From: Temnopleurus reevesii | Lineage: Eukaryota; Echinodermata; Echinoidea; Temnopleuroida; Temnopleuridae | DNA: 28,103 nucleotides | Direction: 5' to 3' | Assembly (NCBI GenBank): GCA_036244855.1 | Contig: BQKZ01000581.1 | Coordinates: forward strand, 65,026 to 93,128 | Part shown: positions 10,633 to 20,299 of the stretch, piece by piece | Layout of the letters: each line of letters begins with the position of its first letter | Position numbering within the stretch: the first letter of the stretch is position 1 | Notes under the pieces: model-generated | What the model was told of the DNA's origin: nothing | The model's database searches: none | Seen by the model: the letters and a program-made list of their open reading frames with translations, nothing else | Program-made: the position numbers and the translations under genes

Positions 10633-10803
10633 GGGGTGTTGCTCAAAAGTTGCAATTGATCGCAAGTTGCAGTCGATCGGAACGCGCCAATCAAAATCAT
10701 TGTTTCATGCACGTCTTGTTAAATGCGCATACTGTGCGCGAATGAAAATGCGCGTTACAATTTTCAAAGTTGCAGTTGATTTGCTTTTGATTTTGAACAC
10801 CCC
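10633..10803. mobile_element. MITE with GGGTGTTG termini, member 2
   Basis: Inverted termini GGGGTGTTGCTCAAAAG and CTTTTGATTTTGAACACCCC. Opposite orientation to the member at 1963-2118. The 63-codon ORF overlapping it is a by-product of the repeat. Confidence 0.75.
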
Positions 10804-11047
10804 AATAGTGTGTTAATAATTTAACTAAGTTAGCGGATCTTGGGTGCACAAATACACAGAGAAGATGCTTGACTGGCGTTCGAAACGTCCATTTCGCGGT
10901 CGAAGTACGCAGCGAAACATCCTCCGCTCATAGAGACCGTCACACGGACTCAATCAACACTAGGCAGACATTTTCAGTCAACGCATTTGCATGACTGCAA
11001 CATTTACACGCCAAATCAACGTTGATTTAATAGTGAAATGGAATTGT

Positions 11048-11860
11048 TTCCAGTACGAATTGACTGTCTATAATTAGTGTTGCCTCTTCGGAAATGCCAG
11101 CACCTGTCGATACGAGGTAGGGTATGAACAGTACATTAACTGCGCCGTGGATGTAGCCCTGACATTGAATATCTCTATACAGAGTGGCTCATAAAAGTGT
11201 AACTGCGTTATCAAAGCTACATAGTGGATCATAAAAGATGCATCATTCAAGCATTGTGAAGGAGTCACAGTGTAGTGATTATCTTTATCGTATAAGAGCC
11301 AGTGGATCGTGATTCGACTCCAACCTCTTTTGACAGAAAATTCATCAACATTTTACTGCACTAGACCCAGGTATGATGGGATATCTAAGAGCAACTATGC
11401 AGCGTGGCCCATCAAAAATACAGAGTGGATCATAAAAACATGTAACTGCAATATAAGCGTGACAATGTGGAATCGTGGTGCAATGGTTCTGTTTTGTTTT
11501 TGCACAATATCCTGAAGTAATGAACACTGGACTGCACTCCACCCAGGTGTGATTGTGCATCCACACAAAACCGACATTCTATTAAAACTGCCCATACTCT
11601 TGACGGTAAATGCACGTTAGTTTGAAGAGAAATGTAATTATTTTATCAGAAGGAATTGCCTGTCTTTGATTAGGGTTGTCTCTTTGGAAATGCCAGCACC
11701 TGTCGATAGTGGGTAGGGTATGAAGAGTACATTAACTGCGTCGTGAATGTGGACCTAACATTTAATATATATACAAAGTGGCTCATAAAAATGTAACTAC
11801 GTTGTAAAAGCTACAGGGTGTGTCATAAAAATATAACTGCAAAAAGTCTGGCTCATAAAA
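11048..11860. repeat. Repeat block with recurrent TCATAAAA motif
   Basis: A unit of about 190 bp at 11051-11241 recurs at 11651-11841 (shared GGAAATGCCAGCACCTGTCG and AGTACATTAACTGCG). A motif like GTGGCTCATAAAAATGTAAC occurs six times, starting near 11184, 11223, 11420, 11777, 11816 and 11849. A CACCCAGGTGTGAT-like word occurs at about 11366 and 11541. The ORFs overlapping here on both strands are artefacts of the repeat. Confidence 0.75.
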
Positions 11861-11869
11861 TGTCTTCTA

Positions 11870-12640
11870 TACCAAAATCCCACATCTACATAATTCATAA
11901 TGATAAGCATGCACGATTGAAGACAGAAAAAATGAAATAAATGCTAAAACTCTTGTTCGCCACCAGAAAAAAAGAAGGGAAAATGAAACCTTGTGAATGA
12001 TATCAACTAATTTGTGATTCCCAAAGGCTAATAATCAAAACTCTTTAGAACAACAAAATTGTGTGCAAAGCATAGAGTACTAGGACTCGATTATATAAAT
12101 CTAGTGCTTGCACCATGCTACCATGCTGCTTACCCCTTAAACTCAATTAATAATAATAACTCAATTTCGGGAAATCCCGACTTGTATCTCATTTTGATAT
12201 GGCGGGTCACAAATATGAATATTGAAAGCAATACTAATAACGCCACTCTCCCAGACCGAAATGGTCACCATATAGAAATTATGGAAAAAAATCACCCCAC
12301 TTCAAAATATGGTTCCAATCAAATTAATCGTAAAAAACATGTCCAATCGACATATGTTTGTAAAACACAAGAATTTGTACGGAGTCGATGAAAATAATAA
12401 CTTTTATTCTTAATTTGTACGTCGTGACGCGTTGGTTCTCGTCAGTTGAACTTATTGTTTGTCCAATCGAGAATGGTGAGCTCTTACTATGATATATAAA
12501 CATTGCAAAAAATCACAGATTTCTCACAAAGTCTGAGCACGTGCTTGAGTCATCCATCGATTTTATGGAAGAAGTTGTGTCTGGCGTTGAATTTTCACTG
12601 CACTCAAAATTCCTCGGAGCCTAACTTAAATTGAAAGAGC
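11870..12640. other. Intergenic stretch with unsupported ORF
   Basis: AT-rich. A 110-codon plus-strand open frame at 12059-12391 begins with TTG, is Asn-rich and has no domain or splice context I recognise, so I do not call it a gene. Confidence 0.5.
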
Positions 12641-12654
12641 GTCTGCTCGGAGAG

Positions 12655-12760
12655 GCTGTGTGGGACAGTCACAAATTGACTTGGGTTGTTTCCTGCGCTG
12701 CGGGTTCGAGCCTCCGACGAATGCATCAGATGGTGACGTTAAGGGTCGACGGCCCTTCTT
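12655..12760 (+). mobile_element. SINE-like segment with B box
   Basis: GGGTTCGAGCCTCC at 12702-12715 fits the tRNA B box (GGTTCRANYCC). It is followed by GATGGTGACGTTAAGGGTCG and a pyrimidine run typical of SINE bodies. The A box upstream is not clear. Confidence 0.45.
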
Positions 12761-12849
12761 TCTCTCTCGCGCGCAATCGGGCCCCAGTAATTTTGGTTTG
12801 ACTCCTTGCTCACGCCATTAGTGTAACTCGGCTGTGTAAGCTGTAGTCA

Positions 12850-13440
12850 AAGCACCGGACGGGTGTGACCAGATAAGGATCATCGTTAAACTGGAAGAAA
12901 ACATACAACGTTCGAAGATTAGTTACAATTTTGCAATTATACGATTCAAATAAGTTTGGAAAAAGTTTGTGTAAGTTATTCAACATACATAAGATTTCTT
13001 AAATCAATTTTTGAACTGTAAAATTTAGCAATTGCCAACAAACTTCTCCCAATAGCTTTGTAAAGATAAGTATATGATACGAAACCATTTTCTTCTTTCA
13101 TTTAACAATCATACCTTTCTCCTTTTGAAAGCCCGGATAGTACAAGAAATCATTAATACCAACAAATAATGGACAGTGATAGATATTGTGTTCAGTGAAT
13201 TTGAATTGAATACCATTGCCTTTTTTTAAATCTTAAGGTTTAATTTAAGGTACAAAAGATTTCGTCCGCTTTATTATCTGGTGTTTTATTCATTTATATT
13301 GAAAACAAATGGGCAAAAATAAAAACATTCATGTCTGTTGAGTATAAGAATATTCGAAATGTTTTGCAAATTGGGCAAAACCATGCCCAAATTAGCCCCC
13401 TACAATATGCTCATTTGCCCAGTAAATGTTATTTCTTTTA
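12850..13440. other. AT-rich stretch before the tandem array
   Basis: No recognisable feature. The minus-strand frame of the first array unit stays open past its donor to a stop near 13390, which is why a plus ORF shadow (13338-13565) also appears. Confidence 0.5.
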
Positions 13441-13443
13441 TAC

Positions 13444-13633
13444 CTGGTACGATTTCCCTTCCTGAGCGGCCACCGGGACCACGGTCTTCGGGATGGCCCA
13501 CGGTGGTCCGATGGATGACCGGGATCCCCGTACCACACGCCCCGCGCGTACCGGCAGCTAGGTGACCGGACACATCGTAGTTATTCGCCGGACGCCGACC
13601 GGCGCTAGGCAGTCTGATGTCAGCCCGACCGCC
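13444..13633 (-). CDS. Possible exon of unknown gene (first unit of the tandem array)
   Basis: From the acceptor (TTTTTCAG, ending at 13634) the minus strand is open for 63 codons plus one base to CCAG/GTATAA at 13444/13443. It begins GGRADIRL, continues through RRPANNYDVSGHLAAG, and after the shared 39-codon core adds 24 residues absent from the other units (VIHRTTVGHPEDRG, then GPGGRSGREIVP, overlapping the core end by one residue). GC content is far above the flanks. The product is Gly/Arg-rich with one Cys and no motif I can name. No linked start exon or stop exon was found, so a gene fragment or chance frame in a GC-rich repeat remains possible. Confidence 0.3.
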
Positions 13634-13741
13634 CTGAAAAAGAAAAAAAAATCAAATGAATCAATAACAACGGCAATTACCATTGTTGATATGATAGAGA
13701 TGTGAGAAATGACATAAGAAACAAAATATATTACGGCCTAG

Positions 13742-13855
13742 ACTCCCCGTACCACACGCATCGCGCATATCGTCATCTAGATGACCAGAAATATCGTAGT
13801 TATTAGGCGGATGCCGACCGGCGCTGCATGGGCAGTCTGATGTCCGCTCGTCCGC
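13742..13855 (-). pseudogene. Array unit 2, exon-like core
   Basis: The minus strand reads ADERTSDCPCSAGRHPPNNY then DISGHL and DACGTG. Relative to unit 1 there is a 4-base insertion (CATG) near the middle of the first half. The candidate acceptor is shifted by one base (CCAAG instead of CAG/G), so the frame after the insertion is the same as in unit 1. Functional status unknown. Confidence 0.35.
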
Positions 13856-13964
13856 CTTGGGAAAGAGAATGAAATATGAAGAAAATAAATGAATCAATTA
13901 CAATGCCATTGCTGCTAGCGATATGATAGGGATGTTAGAAATATCAGACAAAAAATAGATTGTT

Positions 13965-14071
13965 GCGAACAGGAAACCTGTACCACACGCCCCGCGCGTA
14001 CCGGCAGCTAGGTGACCGGGCATATCGTAGTTATTATCGGCGCTGGTCAGTCGGATGTCCGCCCGACCACC
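13965..14071 (-). pseudogene. Array unit 3, exon-like core
   Basis: After CTTTTTCAG the frame reads GGRADIRLTSADNNY then DMPGHLAAGTRGACGTG. A 12-base in-frame deletion removes the GRRP-like residues present in unit 1. Several differences from unit 1 are silent, including AGA versus CGA. A weak donor (ACAG/GTTTCC) follows. Confidence 0.35.
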
Positions 14072-14173
14072 CTGAAAAAGAAAAAATCAACTGAATAAAT
14101 AACAACGGCAATTACCGATGGAGATATGATAGATATGTGAGAAATATTAGACAAGACAGAAAAGTTATTAAGA

Positions 14174-14292
14174 CTGGGATCCCCGTCCCACAAGCCCCGC
14201 GCATACCGGCAGCTAGATGACCGGACATAATAATCATAGTAATTAGCCCGACGCCGACCGGCGCTGGGCAGTCCTATGTCCGCATGACCGCC
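14174..14292 (-). pseudogene. Array unit 4, frameshifted core
   Basis: It starts after CTTTTCAG and reads GGHADIGLPSAGRRRANYYD, then a 4-base insertion near 14229-14233 shifts the frame, so the shared SGHLAAG part is out of frame. This looks like a decayed copy. Confidence 0.4.
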
Positions 14293-14393
14293 CTGAAAAG
14301 GAGAGGAAGTAATTGGAAGAAATGCAATGAATCAATGATTATGCCAATGATGTTGGCGATATAATCGAGATGTTAGCAATATCATACAAGTAA

Positions 14394-14507
14394 CGACCGG
14401 GATCATCACCCAACAAGCACCATGTGCAGGTAGGTGACGGGGCATATCTTAGTTCTTAGCCGGACGCCGACCAGCGATGGGCAGTCGGATGTCCACCCGA
14501 CCACCCC
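14394..14507 (-). pseudogene. Array unit 5, stop-containing core
   Basis: Aligned to unit 1 the frame reads GGRVDIRLPIAGRRPAKN, then TAA where unit 1 has Tyr. The AG of the acceptor is gone (TTTTTATCG). A 6-base in-frame deletion follows. It is the most degraded full-length unit, at the 5' end (minus strand) of the array; only a short fragment lies beyond it. Confidence 0.4.
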
Positions 14508-14639
14508 GATAAAAAGTAATTTGAAGAATGAAAACAACTCAATAATAACGGCAATTATCATCGTCGGCGATGCGAGAGAGATGTTAGAAATATAAGTTAT
14601 TAAGACCAGATACCCCGTCCCACAATCAGTTCCCTATTT

Positions 14640-15400
14640 GAAAGACAGAATTGAAAATTATTAGATGCTAACACACCATAAATATTAGATAAGACGAGCA
14701 AAATGTAAATATGAAAAGCACTATTAGCACATGCGAACTTTAACATGAATGAAAATAGCCCCTGATGCCCTATTTTAAAAATTAAAAATTGCATGTTTAT
14801 AAATTACGATGAAAGTGTGACGATTCACGTCTTACTTATTCATAAATACGAGAGGACCTAATACATATCCTTGAGGGTAAATCATCACACAGGCTTTCTA
14901 AATTAGACACATGCAAATGATTTATTTGAAATATGTAGAAGATGAGTTATTTTTCCTCGCCTCGGTTATGAAAAGCAACGACCGATGATTGATCAAAATG
15001 AGGCACCGTTTACGTGCTTTATATTCTAAATAATTATATTTCTAATCTTAGAAATTGCGCAAGCAATTAGAGAAGTATACAGAACACGTAAATGCTGTTT
15101 AAAGTCACAGGATAAGGATATTGATCGTGTCGAATTAGGCGCTCATCTGAGTTTCTTACGGATAACAATCACTTTTTTGGTTCGTGAAAACGCGAAAAAA
15201 AAATGCGGAATCCAAAATCTGTAGACATTTTCTACCTTTATACACTATATAATTTTATCAAATGATGGACAAAACGTTTATCAAACACTGGGCATTATTC
15301 TTTCCCACAACTATTGATTAAATCATATACAACTTATAGTGGATTTTGGGCATTTCCATCATGAAATGGGCATATTCTATTACAGTTACCAATAAATAAT
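14640..15400. other. Intergenic AT-rich stretch
   Basis: No gene, RNA or repeat recognised. A 64-codon minus ORF at 14600-14794 overlaps the end of the array and is probably chance. Confidence 0.5.
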
Positions 15401-15406
15401 AATAAT

Positions 15407-15640
15407 GAACGGCTTTTATATAGCGCTTATCAACTCTTTATGAAGAATTCTCTAAGCGCTCTACAATTGCAGCATTATTACCCTGGCTTTAGCCCGGCAG
15501 CCACTTCATAAACGCACTTGGCGTTTCAAGGAATAAATATTCCTACCAGGTACCCATTCACCTCACCAGGGTTGAGTGCAGCACAATGTGGATGAATTTC
15601 TTGCTGAAGGAAATTAACGCCATGGGTAGGACTCGAACCT
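15407..15640 (-). mobile_element. SINE-like dispersed repeat with B box
   Basis: The plus strand has TATAGCGCTTATCAACTC, GCGCTCTACAATTGC, GGTACCCATTCACCTCACC and a final GGACTCGAACC. On the minus strand that end is GGTTCGAGTCC (15639-15629), a perfect tRNA B box. I recognise this kind of sequence as a common dispersed repeat of marine invertebrates. The A box is missing, so the copy is truncated. Confidence 0.6.
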
Positions 15641-15649
15641 AGTTATGTA

Positions 15650-16740
15650 AAATATGTCAAAATTATGGTCGAATTTGCATTTTCATCGTAAGTTGGACAT
15701 AGTAATGCAAACAGTTGTGTATACAGTATTGTCCAATCTAAGGTAAACTTCTGCCCAACATTTTTAAGAGTGCAGTTTAGGAGTTTTCAATAGATTAGGA
15801 ATTTTCAATTCAGCCGAAATTATTCGCTGCGGACGTTAATGGTCCCCATTCGGTTTGACAATGTGATAGAAAATGTATTTATTACAGTAATATAATACAT
15901 TTAATGATATTTTTTTTCATACATATTGGATAAATAAATTGATAACTTAAAAACATTTCATCGCATAACGTACATTTCCTGGACAAGTGACGTCTCATTT
16001 TTACAAAAATCAATACAGTTAATAGATAATTTCAAATAAATCATATTAAAATAACTGGCGAGACCTATTCAAATCTTCGTGCCTTTGCCGGTATCATATT
16101 AAAGGCACAACTTCTTTCAATTTTTGAAAAATATAACATGAAGAACATTTTACCCTAATTGACCTTTCCTTTTTATTGTTAGGATATTTTTATTTTTTGT
16201 TGTAAATTTGTACCGTGTATGCCCCTTATTCATTTTAGGGGGGAGGGCAATTTTAAGCGGTATTTAACTGAATACAAAGATATTGAATTTAATAATGGCA
16301 GTATACCCTGCACTATACTAACAATTGTATATCTATTTCATTGGTAGCTGTTATAGATAATCATATCAAGCATCACACGTCATGTGTTCATTTGTGACAC
16401 ATGCATGTCATCATGATCAGCACATAGCCCCAGCCTGCCCCCACCACCACGGCATCAACCGGGACCTGGCTGGCCTGGGTATTTACATACTCCAGGATGC
16501 CCGTATATAGACAATGGCGTACAACATCTGGTTTGTTTGCAGGGATGAAGGGGAGAGAGTGGGGCAGAGAGTTGAACGGTAGGAGGGAGGCTATCTGTGA
16601 TAATTGCTACTCTAATGCCCGGTGATTAATCAAGTGCCTGTCGTTGGTCTTTCAACAAGGTGACAGGATTAAACTGAAAGGTTTGCTTTAGTGAGAAGCC
16701 CGCCAAATCTCTCCGCTTGTCGACAAACTAAAACTAACAT
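15650..16740. other. Intergenic stretch with a GC-richer island
   Basis: AT-rich to 16370, then a more GC-balanced part (16380-16640) with a 42-codon ORF (16382-16510) and a TTTGTTTGCAG acceptor-like site at about 16533-16543. No family recognised; it could be a regulatory element or a lone exon. Confidence 0.4.
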
Positions 16741-16787
16741 CCCATTCACACTTAGCCGTTAAATAGCGAGTGCTTTCATAGACCCTA

Positions 16788-17162
16788 CTTACACATTTAG
16801 CCTGCGTCGGTCGAGCGTTGTTGAAAATTAAAAACGATCCCCGGACGCACAAAGACGCAGGTCATACGGTGGGCTGACATTCGATGTACACTCCTTTAGC
16901 GCAAGCCGCGAACATGATTCCACCGTCTAATTAGCATCTACTAGGGATTTTAAGCAAAGAAGACGAGAGGGCCGATCACAACGTTAGCTGTAAGGTCCGT
17001 TCCGGAAGTAGCGTTGAGTCGGTGCACCCTTCTGGAACGGACCTTAGAGCTAACGTTGTGATCGGCCTTCCCGTCTTCTTTGCTTAAAGTCCCTATTGTG
17101 CGCTCGGGGAGCGTATTTCAAAACCGCTGGGCTGACGCAGGCCGAAATCGCATAGGTGTGAG
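16788..17162. mobile_element. Outer foldback element with nested insert
   Basis: CTTACACATTTAGCCTGCGT (from 16788) is inverted at 17131-17162 (GACGCAGGCCGAAATCGC, then ATAGGTGTGAG). These arms surround the inner hairpin at 16943-17094, suggesting one MITE inserted into another. Confidence 0.6.
16943..17094. mobile_element. Inner hairpin MITE with 66-bp arms
   Basis: Arms 16943-17008 and 17029-17094 are inverted repeats with about six mismatches around a 20-bp loop. TA flanks GGGA at both ends, which would fit a TA target duplication as in Tc1/mariner elements. No coding sequence. Confidence 0.85.
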
Positions 17163-17302
17163 TCGGCCTTAGTTTGATAAGGCACATGGACTGTTTTCAT
17201 ATCAATTTCATCGTCCTTATTTATTGCCTGATATGGTGTTCATACAGTGGTTTTCGGAATAACAATGAATGGCGTGTCAGTCACACATCTGTATCTTTAA
17301 CC

Positions 17303-17522
17303 AACGCCTTTGCGCTTGTAGTCAGCGTCTGTTAAGCGTTCATGACGCTCCGTGAAAGCAGAAAGACGGAGGAAGGTCGATAAGGTGGCGCAAACATGAC
17401 GTGCGTACGTCGAGCGCAAGACAAACGCCTTTAACGTTGAACAAGCATTTTGGATCTGTATTACTGCATTCACGGACGGTCATGAACGCAGCACAAACGT
17501 TTGCTATGAACGGAAAGGCGTT
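17303..17522. mobile_element. MITE with 54-bp imperfect inverted repeats
   Basis: AACGCCTTTGCGCTTGTAGT... at 17303-17356 pairs with 17469-17522 (ends AACGCCTTT and TTCATGACG...CCGTGAA conserved). The interior is rich in ACGT-type words. Non-coding. Confidence 0.7.
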
Positions 17523-17659
17523 AGTCTAAATTCATTTGACGCTTCCTAAGTACTAGAACGACGCATGGCAGACGGATGACGTGCGTGGATTACGTTCGGC
17601 TTGTGTTCGATGTATGCACCTGCTACCGTTAGCCAAACATGGCTCCTGTGCATATGGAG

Positions 17660-18780
17660 GGTGACATAACCAATAGATACGCTGGTTGTAAACGCGAATG
17701 TGTTATTACTCCTTTCAGTTGCTGTACCCTACATCTTTATCTCCGTGTTTTTAATTGCGCAGGAACGTTCAAATTGGCACACATCCAGTCATGTCAATGA
17801 GCATGCGAGTATCCTCAAGGATTAAACAAACTTGGGGGCTCGACTATTGTTTTTTATTCAGCTCCCCTCCCAGACAGAGTAATATCCCCCTATGGGTTAA
17901 CAAGCATAAAGGAGTTTTCAATGGTTTTCTGGCATCCCTCCTAAGTAATACCCAGACCAAACTACCAAATGAGCCGACAAGAAAAAAAAATGTTTTTTTT
18001 CATCCTCTTTAAGTTTAATTTACCCACCTTAAAGATTAGCTAAATTTTAAGGGGGAGGTGCAACCGATCCCCACGGTTCTGGTACATGATAAACTGTCAT
18101 TTTTGTTAATGTAATCAATGTTTTTATATCAATTATTAAACCGTCGATTAATCGTCAGTAATCGTCAGGATCATTAATAGTTTACAGACACTTCCGTTTT
18201 ACCACCAATCTATTCGTTTGAGCGGCAATAAAATTTTGGAGATGATGGTGTAATAAAGATAAAACTTGTATTTTGCCAGAGCCCGAAAAGAAGGATGAAG
18301 AAATATCTCAAGTTGTGCCTATATTATACAAATCCCAATTGGAATAATATCAAGTGATTCTTTCCTCCCCGCAAATGCGGTTGAAGTAGTAAAACGAACG
18401 AAGGAAATAAAATGTCATTATAGGCGATAAACGAAATTATATGAGCCTTCGGAAAATCATTATAGATACAAATCGTCAGATAATGGATCACTTATAACTA
18501 AGAATGGAACTGTATTTGCGCCTTATTGTATGCTTTTATTGCCTCATATTTGAGACTATCATCTCCGTGATTTTATGAACAGCTAATGGTACTTAATGAA
18601 CGGCAGGTTCATGTGTATCTAGATATACATCAAAGGTGCACCTCATTTAGGAACCTACTTCAAATGAAAAATAAAAGAAGAATCCAAACAGTGTTTGTAA
18701 TATACTTTTATCTAATTCATTTCAGACTTTTCGATAAAAAAAGTTGAAGTACCTGAAAAGAGGCATTTTAGATCGTTTCT
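17660..18780. other. Intergenic stretch, mostly unrecognised
   Basis: Contains a minus-strand relic of the GTACC-GGAACC family at 18046-18086. The 85-codon plus ORF at 17755-18012 shows no domain. Nothing else stands out. Confidence 0.5.
18046..18086 (-). repeat. Inverted relic of the GGAACCGG repeat
   Basis: Minus strand reads GTACCAGAACCGTGGGGATC then GGTTGCACCTCCCCC, matching the start of the 25598 copy. Confidence 0.5.
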
Positions 18781-18799
18781 ATTTCGTCAGTGTTTTCAC

Positions 18800-18840
18800 C
18801 CCCGTAGCCTAGTAAAGGGTACCGTCGTCGACTGTGGCAC
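18800..18840 (+). mobile_element. SINE head relic
   Basis: CCCGTAGCCTAGTAAAGGGT followed by CGTCGACTGTGG resembles the 5' tRNA-like part (A box) of a SINE. No B box follows; the sequence runs into simple repeats. Confidence 0.35.
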
Positions 18841-18869
18841 AAAACGGTCTTTTCTTGTGGAAACCCACC

Positions 18870-18985
18870 TATTTATTAATTATTATCATTATTATCATTA
18901 TTATCATTAATAATATTATTATTATCATTAATATTTATATTATCAATAATAGTATTACTATGAATAATAATACTAATATTAATAT
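18870..18985 (+). repeat. ATT/ATC simple sequence
   Basis: A run of TTATCATTA and ATAATA words over more than 100 bp, giving an Ile/Asn-only spurious ORF. Confidence 0.9.
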
Positions 18986-19049
18986 GCATTTCAATTGCAT
19001 ACCTTCTGAGCTATTGCCTTGTCAGGATATCGTTAACTTCACATAACAA

Positions 19050-20100
19050 TACCATTCAAGAACCATTATTTGTGTCTGCCTTAAGCAAAAGACCACAAAA
19101 AGTTCAAAGAGAATCTCTTTTTCATTCATAAATATGGTTGCAAAGTATCACTATCAGGGATTCCACTATTTGAGAAGAACACAATTCTTTGATGTGTCCT
19201 TTTTATAATCCCTGATTACTGTTTAAAGCCCCATAAGGTTACCCTGGTTACTAACGTAATTCACTCATTATGCTCTATTTTTTTTCAGGTATCCCTCATA
19301 TTATTAATGAAGTTTGTGTCAAAATTCCTGGTTTCCCTGATTTGAAGGATTCTTTAAAAACTCAAATTCCATGAATTTCACCTGACTGGAAAATTTGATA
19401 CACGTTTGTCATATTTTCAAGGTTTTGCAGAAACAGTGGAACCCAAAACCCATGCTATTGGGCACATAAGTTCAATAGTTTTAGATAGCACTATTTTACT
19501 TTTAGGCAATGGCTTTTAACCCATTGGCTACTATATTCTGTAATTCCCAAAGACTTTGTGCAGTGACTACCCGGTTCCAGCTTCCAACGGGTTAATGTAA
19601 ATATAGAGTGAAAATAAACATTCACAATAACAGAGAAGAGTCTTTGATGAATATCAAATGAAATTAATCTTGTAGCCTCAATTTTATTTGAAGTTACGAC
19701 AAATTTATCAAACTATCTTAGGATGCACAAAAATAAAAAAAAAATGAGAAAACAAAATTGCATCCCTCGGGCGCTAGTGGTCATACGCGACCTTTGAGCT
19801 TGGTAACGGGGTTGTCAAAAGTTAATGAACAAATAAATGTAAAGTCCGAGTTAAAAAGAAGATGGGTGTTATTAAACCTCCACTTGATTAATGACAACCG
19901 TTTCTTCATTAACTCAACGACGAGCACTGGTCAGTTCTCTATAGTTTGTAATGCAGATATTGTTGTTTCAAGGACCGGTTTTCCTTAGGCAGGCGCAAAC
20001 TATAATCACAATCAAACGCAAAGGGGTACCCAAGGCCTGCTCGACATAGCACTAAATACGACGGAGCTCCATTCTATAGCAGGAGGTATGTACATGTATA
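19050..20100. other. Intergenic stretch, nothing recognised
   Basis: AT-rich, with a 76-codon plus ORF (19758-19988) lacking recognisable motifs. No RNA gene or inverted repeat found. Confidence 0.5.
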
Positions 20101-20117
20101 TTTGAATCAATACGACT

Positions 20118-20293
20118 CATTTAGTTAACCAACTCATTAACCCTAATGAACCCTAATTCAATGAACCCTAATTTAAAGAATAGGGATCATTTAATAAGTC
20201 AACAAACTCATTAACCTTAATGAACTCTAATTCAATGAATAAGAATCATTTGACAAGTTAACCAACTCATTTACCCTAATGAGCTTTAATTTA
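20118..20293 (+). repeat. Short tandem repeat with CCCTAAT words, three units
   Basis: Units start at 20118, 20188 and 20247, each CATTT-(A/G)-...-AAC-AACTCATTAACCCTAATGAA-like followed by CTAATTCAATGAA. The first unit has an internal extra CCCTAATT copy. Resemblance to the CCCTAA telomere word is probably incidental. Confidence 0.75.
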
Positions 20294-20299
20294 CACAGA

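Larger units (their letters stand above)
13444..14632 (-). repeat. Tandem array of GC-rich exon-like units (period about 215-222 bp)
   Basis: Five units plus a fragment. Core starts, read on the minus strand, are 13633, 13855, 14071, 14292 and about 14507, with a fragment at 14600-14632. Each has a GC-rich core of about 95-120 bp next to an AT-rich spacer of about 100 bp that is itself repeated (for example AACGGCAATTACC and GATATGATAGAGATG), so the whole unit was duplicated. Units 1, 3 and 4 begin right after a T-rich tract ending CAG; unit 2 has a shifted AAG; unit 5 has lost the AG. The cores read in one frame with NNYD, a Gly/Ala/Arg-rich middle and a Cys in most copies. Differences include in-frame deletions (12 bases in unit 3, 6 in unit 5), a 4-base insertion in unit 4 and a stop in unit 5. 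It could be a partly decayed tandem exon array or a minisatellite. I do not recognise the peptide. Confidence 0.85.

Noticed and set aside
11309..11615. Overlapping ORFs of 61-73 codons on both strands
   Set aside because: They lie in a repeat block and overlap one another in several frames, which argues against any of them being real.
12059..12391. 110-codon plus-strand open frame
   Set aside because: It opens with TTG, is Asn-rich as expected from AT-rich DNA, and matches no family I know.
13338..13565. 75-codon plus-strand ORF over the first array unit
   Set aside because: It ends at a TAG in the repeated core, and the plus frame is not shared by the other units, unlike the minus frame.
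13444..14632. CRISPR-like array
   Set aside because: Units exceed 200 bp, spacers are themselves repeated, and the genome is clearly eukaryotic.
20118..20293. True telomeric repeat
   Set aside because: CCCTAA words are few and embedded in longer irregular units.
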